A stretch of 19,311 bases of DNA from Goniomonas avonlea (taxonomy: Eukaryota > Cryptophyceae > Goniomonadida > Goniomonadaceae): NCBI GenBank assembly GCA_003573635.1, contig QUTJ01031787.1, positions 1 to 19,311 of the forward strand. The letters are read 5' to 3'. A program made the position numbers and the translations under genes. Positions within the stretch are counted from its first letter, which is position 1. Every line of letters starts with the position of its first letter. Below are positions 12,601 through 19,311 of this stretch, one piece after another. Under the pieces are notes generated by a model. The model had not been told where the DNA came from and made no database searches. It saw only the letters and a program-made list of their open reading frames with translations.

Positions 12601-15600
12601 CTACTGCCAGAGTGCTGGAGCACAGCTTGCTCCAGAGAGAGTCCCACCCGGGCGCTTGGACGCACAGCGCTCCAAGATGCGCCAGCGGCTCTACGAGGGA
12701 GCTCACGTCGCAGCCAAGCGACGTGCTGAGGGCGTCTCCCAGACCTCTGTTGTCGAGCTCCGTGAGCACGGCGATCAGCAGCTCCAGCAGCGCGGACACC
12801 GTCGCGGTTGTGGCGCCCTTCCGTGACAGCGCGGATTGCACCGACGCAGCGTGCGTAAGAGCTGCGGCGAAGCAGGCTGTGCGCTCGCCAGTCTCCGGCA
12901 GACACCCGAACAAGGCTCGCACGAACGACGCGGCATCCGGTTTGCCTGAGATGAACGGGGCGAGATGCTTCATCAGCGCCTCGGCCAGAGGGCTGATGTC
13001 AGCGCCACCGGCGTCTGGGGCGAGCATGCCTCGCAGTTCGTGCAGCATGGCCGGTGCTAGGCCAGCGAGGGAGTCGCCTTGCGCAATGGATGAAGCAGAC
13101 ACTGCGGCATCCAGCAACCTGGAGAGCCACACGCTGTCGGAGACACCTTGCACGCGACGGGCAAGGGTGGCCAGAAGCGCGAGGAGAGGCAGCAAGACTT
13201 CACGGCCGATGTGCTTGAGACGTACTGGCCCAGACACAGCAAGCCGTAACTCCGAAACAAGCCGGAGCACCCCGAATAGCTCAGCTGCTGCGGCTCTGTC
13301 GACATCCAGCTCCTTTATGATCACATCTGGCAGCAAGTCCAGCACCACGGCGGTTGAGCCCTGGGCAAGGACACTCGTGCGCAGCTGGTGCCAGTCTCCA
13401 CGTAAGAGAGGCACCAACAGCCTGGAGGCCAAGCGTGCGTGTGCGGCGCTCAAGCCCGCAGTTGCCATCCATGCATCATCGTCAGCAACAGAGTCGGCGA
13501 CAGCTGCGAGCTGGTGCAGTCCTCCACTCTCAAACTCCTCGGAACGCTCCAAAACAGCACCAAAGACTCGGAAAAGCGAGGACACGGCTGGAAATCCTTG
13601 CCTGACAGCGTCGTTGGCGACCAACCCAGGTCGTCCCAGCTCGTCGCACAGCCACTGCGTCCACTCAGTGAACGCCAGCAACGCGTCACGAACACCTGGC
13701 TGGTGGCTTAGGCATTCGCTAAGGCTGCTGCTCTGGGTGTGCAAGTCCTCGCCGAGTGCGGTGGCGATCGAGGCAGGAAGGGCCAGCCCGCTGCCCCGGA
13801 CAGAAACCATCATGGCGAGGAGCGAGGGCGCAATCACACTCTGCACCGCGGCTTGCGGGTCTCCACTCGCCATCGCGAACAGAGCCTGCATCACGGCGAC
13901 CAAGAGGTCCGAGACGTGGGCCGGCACCTCGAGCAGTTCTCCCGCTCGTTGGGCAGCCACACCACCCAGGACAGGCGCCAGGTGAGTTAGCGCCATTCTC
14001 AAGCCATCAGCGGACTGACCTCCCTCTGGGACCCCAGATATCACCACTGACCGATCATCTGATTCAAACGTCACCTTGAGTGTCGGTGGCGCGCCCTCGA
14101 GCACTTCGCACGCCGTGGAAAACAGCTTGACGGCCTTGCTGTCGGGGAGGAGAGAGCTGCACACCCCGGAGGCAGCCTGCATCACCACCAGCAACTCCGC
14201 GGACTCTGCGCTGCCGCGAGCCTTGAGCTGGAGAAACTGGGCAACCACCTGGGCTCCGTTGCTGATGCTCTTCTCAACCTCATTGGACGGGGTCACCGAG
14301 GCTGACGTTGTGCGAGCGCCGAATTCAAGCGCTTGCAACACTTGCGCTGCCGGCACCTCGGGCGCCGCCACGGCAAGCAACGACTGCGCCACGGCGAGAA
14401 ACTGTCCGCTGCTCAACTTGCCGCCTCCGCGCGCCGTGACCACGATCGGCAGTACGGCGCGCACCACGTCACATGCTAGCAGGTGGCAGACGAGAGAAAG
14501 CGGAGTCTCGACGAGCGAGTCCTCGACACCCGCGGCGCGGATCAGCTGCAGGAGCACACTCACACGCCCCCGCAGAACGGCCTCGTCCACTCGGGTGCCT
14601 GGGGCCAACCCCGACAGCAGGCTGACGGCGTGTTCGAGGGTGCGACCCACGAGTGCCTGCAGCGCTTCACTGAGTGGCTCCAGCGGGGCCAGTAGGCCGA
14701 TTGCCTCGAGCACTTGCGAGGGGTCCCGGCCGCTCAACAGGGAGGTACAAACAGGCTGGAGACGCTCACCAAGGCCAGGGAATAGCAGGTTCAGAGCGCC
14801 AACGAGGTTACTCCCAGAGGCAGCGGGGCCGGCGCTGCTGGACTGCGACACCGCTGAGCAGACTGCGAGCGCGACAGTGCGGAGCCCACTGAAGAGCTCC
14901 GCGGGACCCGCGTCGGGAGTGTGGGAGTCGCCAAGCACGGCACACCACGGCGAATCCTTCGGCAAGACGAGCGCGCGAACAAGCGCCATCAGAGGCTGTC
15001 GCAGCAGCCGCATGAGCTCTGACTTACACTGGGCGACGGGCGCGACAGTGTTGGGCGCTTCTGCTTGCGCCTTGATGCGTGGCGGCCGCTGTTTGTACAG
15101 ACGATACGCGAGGCAGATGGCGGCCACAAGTGCAATAAGACCCAGGAAGTTTACGATGATGTCCTCGACTGGCACATCAACAAGGACACCGCCCAGTGCG
15201 GCCAACAGCCAGTCGCCAACCAGCGGCGTGCACGTTTGCATGACGGTAACGACCGAGCCGAGGCTAGCGACACCGCTGGCAAGAAGCGAGGTTGTTTGCA
15301 GCTGTGTCGTCGTTGATTCCTTGGGCAGCCTTGGCTGAATCACGAGCAAACTCAGAGCTGTCGTCGCGCACCACACCGGCTTTTCGCCGACCTCTAGGTG
15401 CTCGAGGGTCTCGACCTCCACCGTGTGCATGCCCGGTGCCAGGCGCACGAGGTGAGTGACCTGCTTGCCTGCTCGCACGAGAACAGTGGTACAGTCAGGC
15501 TGCCCACGCACACCAAAGGTCAAGCGCAGGTCACACAAAGGGCGCGGTGAGTCCGCGCCGGGAGCTAGCGCCGGAGGATTCGCATGGCTGAGGGACTGCA

Positions 15601-18600
15601 GCTCAACTGTGGTGCCCTTTTCCAATGCCATGGGACTAGGGGAGGCTGGGCGTGGCACAACAGGGGCGCGAACCTCACTCGCGGTCGAAGGTCGATGGCT
15701 GTTGCGAAGCACGATATGTGAGCTCTCCTTGACGCAGAAGAGCGCGTGGGAGTCCCGCACGCCTGTGAGATCAATCGTGTACGCCGGCAACAGTACACGC
15801 CGCATCTCTGACACTGCCTTGGTGGCCGCCCCAAACTTGGATTGCGCGGTGAATGGGCCCCGGCGCCTGGCCCAGAAGAGCCAGACGCAGGCAGCTGCAA
15901 CGGCAATGCAAAAGGGAACGACAAAGCTGCTGATGACAAACGCCTTGCACTGGTGCGGGAAGGTCTCGTGCAGCTCGTTGCCGATGAAGTACGATCGGTG
16001 CCCAAAGAGAGCAAGGCAGGCCAGGGTGAGGAGAGCGAGCAAGAACCAGAGCAGCCAGTTGCAGTACAGAAAACTCCTTGGAGGGTTTACGTGCAGGGGC
16101 TCGCTGGTTGCTGAGGCAAGTCCAGGCGAGCTGAACTTGAAGTACCCGTTGCGGTGACAATTCCTGGGCATCACAAGGGGGCCAAACTCTGCTACACCTG
16201 CGACAACAGCAGCCTCCCCGAGTTCGATCTCGTCCACGCCAACTCCCGTCGCCACTCGGTCTGGTGGCACCCCGATTCCCTGCGCAGGGGTGTCGTCGGG
16301 TACAAAGTGGCAGGTGACGACACGAGGGATATCAGACTTGACGCTGACAACTTGAGAGGTGTCGTCGCACACGTAGAGGATCGGGTGTGGCCACACCTTG
16401 CGCCCCTCGTCACTGACGAAGAAACACGGGTTTGGGGTGTGTCGAGAGAAAGCAAGCTGAGTCGGTGCACAGGAGAGCATGAGGACGCTGTAACATACTG
16501 CCTCGGGAGCCGCCGGGAGTACGAATACCAGGCGTGTGGCAGTGTGGTCTGACAGCTCGATCGTGAAGGTTGCCACGCCATCGATGGAGGTCTGCTCGCA
16601 CACGGTGTCGCCGAGTGAGTTGCCATGCGAGGGCGCGATGGCCAGCGACACGAGATCAGCTGTGCCAGTGCACACATTGGAGTACTCATCAAGCACGGCC
16701 ACTTTGCACGTGAACGGCTCGTGCGGTTTGAACGTCCAGGGAGCGCTATCGGAGTGCTCGACGCGCCGTTCCTGGTTCGCGGACGACAGGATCTTGAGTT
16801 TTCGAGCACTCGCGTGGGCAACCCGCAACGGGATGGGTTCTGGGAGCTTGGCTCCAGTCATGACGAGATCCAAGGTGTAGTGACACGCCTGATACAACAC
16901 CGCTGACGAAAAGAACGAGTGGTCGTCAACCATTGACCCCGAAAACTCTTTGTGGCAGCTCCTACTGTCATCCTTGGCGTTGACGGACAGTGGGCCCGAG
17001 ACTCGACCCTCACTGCAGCTTGCGCGCACGAGCATGCGCTCGCTAAAGTCGACACCAGCGGCAACAGTGATTTCGTTGACATCCCAGAACAAGTTAAAGT
17101 CGTTTTGCAGCACCCTGCGTTCCGGCGCAACATTGACGGGGATTACGTGCGTTAGCTGTGACGGCGCAACCGCGCTATTTGGGTGCGTGACTGCGCAGGT
17201 CAGAGTCAAGTTGAACACGCCAGGACGAGTGAAGCGCATTACTGGAAGGGTGGCAGAGGCAGCTGCGACCTGGACCGAAGATCGAGACGTCACGACAATT
17301 TCCTCGCTGTCATCCCCGGACGGTGTGGCGCCAGTCACGGTCTCCGAAGGCACGACATTCCAAGTAATCGTTGCGGAACAGGTGGTGGCTAGACCGTTGT
17401 CTTCGTCCCGCAGAGTCACGCTGCCAATCTGAGCGTCCTTACCGACAGTTGTGTTCACTTCGCCCAGAGAGTGGAGCCTCACCGGCGGTTTGGCCCAGAC
17501 CCGCACAAGCACTCTGCGAGGAGGAAGCGCATAACCTCTGCACGTTAGTACCAGCGTGAACTCTCCGGCCCGACGGAACACCACAAAGGGAAACGGAGCG
17601 GTCCCTCGAACAAACGTGGAGACCCATGAGCCCCCAAGATCGACTCGCCACACAAGTGGCTCCTGTGGCACTAAGACCACGAAGCAGTCGTTGTGGTCAG
17701 TGACGACATCACCATCTTGGTCGAGAAGCCGCACCAGTGTGTCTGGCAGTGGCCGACCAACCACCGTGGTGAACTCTTGTACGACACCGAGACTGACAGG
17801 CACTCTGACTTTTGGAGTCACAGTCCACGGGAATGTGAACTCTGACACTGTCCATTCGGTGAATCCCGGCGACCCGTCTGCAACGATAGCGCGAACACGG
17901 AGCTCAAAGCGAGCTCCCAACTCCAGTGGAACCAAGGCTGTTCGGCCTTGACTGGGGAGCGACACCCACCCGCCCCACCCTGCCACCGTCGCTTTGCGGT
18001 GTTCGACCTCGAATCTCTCGAGCGCAAAGCCGTCGCAGCATCCCAAGAACCACCCTACCTTCTGGCCGTCCTCGTCTTGGGACAACAGAGATATGACCAG
18101 CTCGGGGGGCGCAAACGACAAAGGCAGTTCGGCCCACTCGCTTGTCTTCGCCCCTTTCAAGAACACCGCACGCACGCGCACGACAGCTTTGCGACAGGGT
18201 GAAGCCGGAACCAGCACCACAGCTCGGCTCTTCGCATCGGCCTCAACTGTGTACGTCAGCATTTCCAAGTCACTTGCGGCTGCCAAATACAGGCAACCGG
18301 TCGACAGGACGACCTCGTACTGCGCAACAACCAGAGAACCACACGTACACCCCAGCCCCAAGGACCAGCCTCCACTTGTCTCCACAGGTGGATCGAAGAC
18401 CACTTGCGGCTGCAGAACAGAAAAAGAGACCTGGGCCCACTCAGTGGTCCAAGTTCCAGCCACGGCGCGCGCCTGAACGCTGATGGCGTCGCCAAGCTGC
18501 ACAGGGACAACCACAGAGCCGCAGCCCTCACTGTCCACGACAATAGGGTCCAAGGGTCCCCGCTCGCCCCCAGAGTCGCTAACCTTGACCTCAAAGTGCG

Positions 18601-19311
18601 CAGCTCCTAACATCTCGCAGCACTTGAGCGACCACGACACTCGCTGGTTCTCCACAGGTTCCACCTCCTTGTCCATGGGGTCCATCGCGACGAACGCATC
18701 ACCGAACACCACCTCTCGTTCCACCCAGTTTGTCTTGAAATGGAAGTGCTCGAACGAGGCACGCACACGAACGATGGTTTTGGTGCACAGGCGGGGAGGA
18801 AGGACAAGCGACGCCATCAAACCACCTGGCACGGTAAGAGGCTGTGCCTGTCCCGCGTTCCCGTTGACCTTGCAGCTTGACACCATCTCAACCTCATACT
18901 CATTCACAGCCAGATCCTGGGAACAGTCACACTTCCAGGCAACAGTCTGGCCGTCTTGCCCCACAGGCGGAAGCGGCTGCATCACAACCACAGCGTTCAG
19001 AGCCGGAATGGCCACTTCTGTCCACTCAGTAAATTCGGGCTCGCTAGGTGTGTCCAACACAGCGCGGACACGCAAGGAGCACTCTGACCCTAGGACAAGG
19101 GGAACGGTGCAACAGCCTCTCCCTTGCACCGTGTCGTGCTCCAGAGCGCTCGGACCTGATGCCATCACAATCTGCACTTCAAACCGGGTCACTGCCAACA
19201 CGAACTCCCGACATATGCACGCCCAAGAGACGGGCTGCCCTTGCGCCGTGGGCTTCTCAAGCTTGTCGAACCTCACCACCGCGGGAGGGAACTCAACCTC
19301 GATGGCCGCCC
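1..19311 (-). CDS. Giant membrane-anchored multidomain protein, internal fragment open at both ends (at least 6,436 aa)
   Basis: One uninterrupted minus-strand frame covers the window. I checked plus-strand triplets beginning at positions congruent to 2 mod 3 line by line and met no TTA, CTA or TCA, which are the reverse stops. At about 60% G+C, some 200 stops would be expected by chance in 6,436 codons. The translation is sensible throughout: five FN3-like repeats (1-492), Ig/filamin-like modules (493-945), membrane helices near 1080-1103, 1124-1146 and 1384-1402, a roughly 2,690-residue helical region with a superdomain in three copies, a polytopic membrane cluster (4090-4396), a second beta-rich region (about 4410-6065), two IQ motifs and a Pro/Ala/Ser tail. 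No start or stop codon is inside the window, so neither terminus is known. No intron is needed anywhere. Likely a eukaryotic (protist) surface receptor, adhesin or channel-like protein. The family assignment is by architecture only, but the reading frame itself is very secure. Confidence 0.95.
243..406 (-). repeat. 102-bp in-frame direct repeat in the low-complexity tail
   Basis: The block at about 345-406 recurs at about 243-304 with an offset of 102 bp (34 codons). The anchors tccgaagagacagcagcagg at 378 and 276, and gcgggag at 345 and 243, give the same offset. Each copy encodes a PAAVSSD-x-PS-x-APSP-type phrase. The offset is a multiple of three, so the frame is kept. Confidence 0.75.
618..862 (-). 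repeat. 153-bp direct repeat encoding two IQ (calmodulin-binding) motifs
   Basis: Bases 771-862 and 618-709 are nearly identical over 92 bp at an offset of exactly 153 bp (51 codons), differing at only about nine positions by eye. Each copy encodes SSAEEAAA(I/V)RIQARARG followed by AADRQRVAGI. This contains a complete IQ consensus, IQxxxRGxxxR, at residues 6160-6170 and 6211-6221. IQ motifs bind calmodulin or related EF-hand proteins as an amphipathic basic helix. A run of Ala and Glu precedes each one. The near-identity of codons, including synonymous positions, points to a recent in-frame tandem duplication. The motifs place this part of the chain in the cytoplasm. Confidence 0.88.
1763..1777 (-). 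other. CKCGC cysteine motif (residues 5845-5849)
   Basis: Cysteines at 5845, 5847 and 5849 in the sequence HGCKCGCIDL start a beta module right after the NWSPW-containing one. Closely spaced cysteines also mark the starts of the N-terminal FN3-like repeats, so this may be a relic of the same module type. Metal binding is an alternative. Confidence 0.4.
3617..3898 (-). other. Acidic Ala/Ser/Glu-rich low-complexity insert (residues ~5138-5231)
   Basis: About 90 residues almost free of bulky hydrophobics, rich in Ala, Ser, Thr, Glu, Asp and Gly. ERVA occurs twice, with SEPERVAEGSAV and SETERVADPAV as imperfect repeats. At DNA level the same segment holds degenerate repeats around 3665-3740. It interrupts an FN3-like module between the strand RVQRFELEV and the strand GTEYVVRVRAV, so it is probably a disordered loop expanded by repeat slippage. 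Confidence 0.7.
5372..5425 (-). other. Cysteine cluster in the post-membrane beta region (residues 4629-4646)
   Basis: Cysteines at 4629, 4637, 4639, 4644 and 4646 give a C-x7-C-x-C-x4-C-x-C spacing, with basic residues around them. This could be a disulfide knot or a small metal site. It does not match a zinc finger I recognise. Confidence 0.45.
6122..7042 (-). other. Polytopic membrane module with YREETWWF motif (residues 4090-4396)
   Basis: Hydrophobic spans at about 4095-4120, 4217-4240, 4248-4262 (short), 4271-4290, 4295-4316, 4348-4366 and 4374-4396. Before the second span comes HWCRRLYMNYREETWWFG (Tyr 4209 to Phe 4216), then ITLRQYALVV. Later there are EAMEPFKS and LEALVLASLDAW. An arrangement of Tyr-x-Glu-x-x-Trp-Trp-(Phe/Glu) followed by Leu-Arg-(Lys/Gln) and a polar Pro-(Tyr/Phe) loop is, as I recall it, common in TRP-like membrane regions ending large protist surface proteins. 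This is pattern recall, not a search result. The module ends with a strongly basic flank (NKRKR, about 4400-4404), suggesting that the chain continues in the cytoplasm. Channel activity is possible but unproven. Confidence 0.65.
7387..7507 (-). other. Proline-rich linker before the membrane cluster (residues ~3935-3975)
   Basis: A low-complexity stretch with NPAENNPSNV, PVPPPPQEHPP and acidic Pro/Glu/Ser residues, followed by about 115 more helical residues and then the membrane cluster. PPPP-type runs can bind SH3, WW or EVH1 domains, but nothing here proves it. It probably separates the solenoid from the membrane module. Confidence 0.6.
9050..9616 (-). repeat. Helical superdomain copy C, partial or more diverged (residues ~3232-3420)
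   Basis: The N-terminal half of the superdomain recurs here. VARF (residue 3301) lies 35 residues before the Pro of LLQVVP (3336), against 34 in copy B. It is followed by HLLEAPPQVTDLVSMLMQ, which parallels ELLEVPAHVSDLLVAVMQ in copy A, and by ECLVPVL, which parallels the SVIAPSL segment. The second half, with the FTEW and DDDAW motifs, is not evident. The offset from B is about 855 residues rather than 702. Confidence 0.65.
9680..9820 (-). other. Proline-rich linker inside the helical region (residues ~3165-3210)
   Basis: About 45 residues rich in Pro, Arg, Gly and Ala, including WLAPPAPRAG and PPVGRGEPARG, interrupt the helical pattern just before superdomain copy C. It is basic and probably flexible. 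It looks like a hinge or an exposed binding segment. No specific motif was identified. Confidence 0.6.
11192..12178 (-). repeat. Helical superdomain copy B (residues 2378-2706)
   Basis: Second copy, matching A along its length: VPVLGG (Pro 2481), VPDHVHDM, HCLVAPCLLAML, LLAFTEYGQWLC (Leu 2579) and DDDAW (Trp 2650). It also shares LLQVVP and VARF with copy C. The copies are clearly diverged at both DNA and protein level, so the duplication is old and under protein-level constraint. Confidence 0.85.
13298..14284 (-). repeat. Helical superdomain copy A (residues 1676-2004)
   Basis: First of three copies. Landmarks are APVLGG (Pro 1779), VPAHVSDLL, QSVIAPSLLAMM, LLAFTEWTQWLC (Leu 1877) and DDDAW (Trp 1947). 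It aligns with copy B essentially without gaps at an offset of 702 residues over about 200 residues, becoming 703 by the DDDAW motif. The conserved tryptophan and cysteine positions in a region otherwise poor in these residues indicate duplication rather than shared composition. I do not recognise a named family. Confidence 0.85.
15104..15160 (-). other. Third membrane helix with basic flank (residues 1384-1402)
   Basis: The run IIVNFLGLIALVAAICLAY is strongly hydrophobic and is followed at once by RLYKQRPPRIK, a classic stop-transfer, cytoplasm-side flank. It separates a roughly 240-residue, partly beta-like segment (1147-1383) from the long helical region. A weaker hydrophobic stretch just before it (about 1330-1372, with SLLASGVASLGSVV and DWLLAALGGVL) could be another helix or a re-entrant segment. 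Confidence 0.8.
15872..16072 (-). other. Two-helix membrane hairpin (residues 1080-1146)
   Basis: Residues 1080-1103 read as one very hydrophobic run rich in Leu, Trp and Phe (starting FLYCNWLLWF). A loop of about 20 polar residues containing GNELHETF follows, then a second hydrophobic run at 1124-1146 that ends in LFWARRR. Both runs are long enough to cross a bilayer. The basic triplet after the second helix suggests that side is cytoplasmic, which conflicts with a simple outside-in reading of the N-terminal ectodomain (see the topology finding). Confidence 0.8.
16475..16738 (-). other. Filamin/Ig-like beta module (residues ~858-945)
   Basis: The stretch contains EPFTCKVAVLDEYSNV near residues 864-879, then a GNSLGDT turn and the strand DGVATFTIEL. 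A Val-x-Val-x-Asp-x-x-x-Asn strand followed by Gly-x-x-x-Gly-Thr and a Gly-Val-Ala-x-Phe strand is typical of Ig-like repeats with a filamin or invasin fold. It lies between the FN3 array and the first membrane helix, as expected for a juxtamembrane ectodomain. About 130 residues before it (728-857) and after it (946-1075) look beta-rich, but I cannot name them. Confidence 0.5.
17129..17831 (-). other. Two Ig-like/invasin-like beta modules (residues ~493-727)
   Basis: Two successive modules each carry a strand of the type VRLLDQDGD or VTLRDEDNG, then a variable stretch, then a terminal strand with FRRAGEFTLVLTC or FTRPGVFNLTLTC. This order, with Asp-x-Asp-Gly early and an aromatic-x-x-x-Gly-x-Phe-x-Leu strand late, matches the general look of Ig-like, filamin-like or invasin-type domains of surface proteins. 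Two N-glycosylation sequons (NTT and NLT) are visible and would fit an extracellular location. They follow directly on the FN3-like array. The exact family is not certain. Confidence 0.5.
17834..19309 (-). other. Five tandem fibronectin-III-like repeats (residues 1-492)
   Basis: Five copies of a roughly 97-residue beta module. Each has an early Val-x-Trp-like strand followed by a close cysteine pair (WACIC, WKCDC, SLKCC, LGCTC, FLGCC), then a FEV or YEV strand. A late strand reads LRVRA, VRVRA, VQARA, VRVRA or LRVRA, and the module closes with TEW, NWV, TEW, SEW or TEW. The closing tryptophans fall at residues 96, 195, 291, 392 and 486, so spacings are 99, 96, 101 and 94. The pattern (B-strand Trp, late Arg-Ala strand, closing Ser/Thr-Glu-Trp) fits FN3 domains, which usually mediate adhesion or receptor contacts. 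The cysteine pair on the B strand is not a standard FN3 feature. The first repeat is probably cut by the window edge, so more copies may lie to the right. Confidence 0.75.

Larger units (their letters stand above)
7040..15103 (-). other. Giant helical HEAT/ARM-like region (residues 1403-~4090)
   Basis: Nearly 2,700 residues dominated by Leu, Ala, Val, Ser and Glu, in short amphipathic segments broken by Gly, Pro or Asp. This is the look of an alpha-solenoid such as HEAT or ARM repeats. It has very few aromatic residues and no convincing membrane span. Three diverged copies of a larger superdomain are embedded in it (separate entries), with related but less alignable helical sequence between them. 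Proline-rich breaks occur near residues 3165-3210 and 3935-3975. Alpha-solenoids usually serve as scaffolds for protein binding. Lying between membrane helices, this one is probably cytoplasmic, although that depends on the unresolved topology. Confidence 0.6.

Noticed and set aside
11799-13985. 728-codon open frame on the plus strand, the longest complete ORF in the window
   Set aside because: Its translation is low-complexity Ser/Ala/Thr/Arg-rich without domains. It lies exactly antisense to the conserved superdomain copies, whose motifs recur only in the minus frame. It is a shadow of codon bias in GC-rich DNA.
14076-15338. 420-codon plus-strand open frame
   Set aside because: Same Ser/Arg/Thr-rich shadow character. 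The minus strand here encodes a clear membrane helix with basic flank and helical repeats.
17834-19309. Homology to class I cytokine receptors through the TEW/WSXWS-like ends
   Set aside because: Only the short closing motif is similar and FN3 folds often carry Ser-Glu-Trp there. The cysteine pattern differs from cytokine receptors.
1-19311. Possible introns or several separate genes on the minus strand
   Set aside because: The frame never breaks, and protein-level patterns run without interruption through all regions, so no splice sites or gene boundaries are required.

Overview
The whole 19,311-base window lies inside one giant protein-coding gene read on the minus strand. Reading plus-strand triplets that start at positions 2, 5, 8 ... 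19307 and reverse-complementing them gives 6,436 consecutive codons with no stop of any of the three kinds. The frame enters at the right edge and leaves at the left edge, so both ends of the protein lie outside the window. I found no second gene, RNA gene, promoter, terminator, CRISPR array or mobile element. The other open frames, including long ones on the plus strand, are shadows of this frame in GC-rich DNA (about 60% G+C by eye). Residue n below counts from the first full codon (bases 19309-19307), so residue n starts at base 19309-3(n-1).

Layout in protein order (right to left on the map). Residues 1-492 are five fibronectin-III-like repeats of about 97 residues, each with a tryptophan plus paired cysteines near the start and a VRA...TEW-type end. 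Residues 493-945 are further Ig-like or filamin-like beta modules. Residues 1080-1146 are a two-helix membrane hairpin, then about 240 mostly soluble residues, then a third membrane helix (1384-1402) followed by a basic stretch. Residues 1403 to about 4090 are a very long Leu/Ala/Val-rich helical region. It contains a superdomain present in three recognisable copies (A 1676-2004, B 2378-2706, C about 3232-3420) and two proline-rich linkers. Residues 4090-4396 are a polytopic membrane module of about six or seven helices with the motif YREETWWF, which resembles the TRP-like membrane region at the end of many large protist surface proteins. Residues about 4410-6065 are a second beta-rich FN3/Ig-like region with an acidic low-complexity insert and small cysteine clusters. 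Residues 6066-6436 are a low-complexity tail with two nearly identical IQ (calmodulin-binding) motifs, followed by Pro/Ala/Ser/Thr-rich repeats.

The architecture (FN3/Ig-like ectodomain, polytopic membrane module, IQ motifs) points to a eukaryote, most likely a GC-rich, intron-poor free-living protist. The absence of any intron in 19.3 kb fits lineages such as some metamonads or kinetoplastids. The exact lineage is a guess, and a giant bacterial surface protein is not formally excluded. My working model is a giant membrane-anchored surface receptor, adhesin or mechanosensor-like protein. Beta modules would contact the outside, the HEAT-like helical region would act as a long internal scaffold or spring, and the calmodulin-binding tail would sit in the cytoplasm. 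Function is inferred from architecture only.
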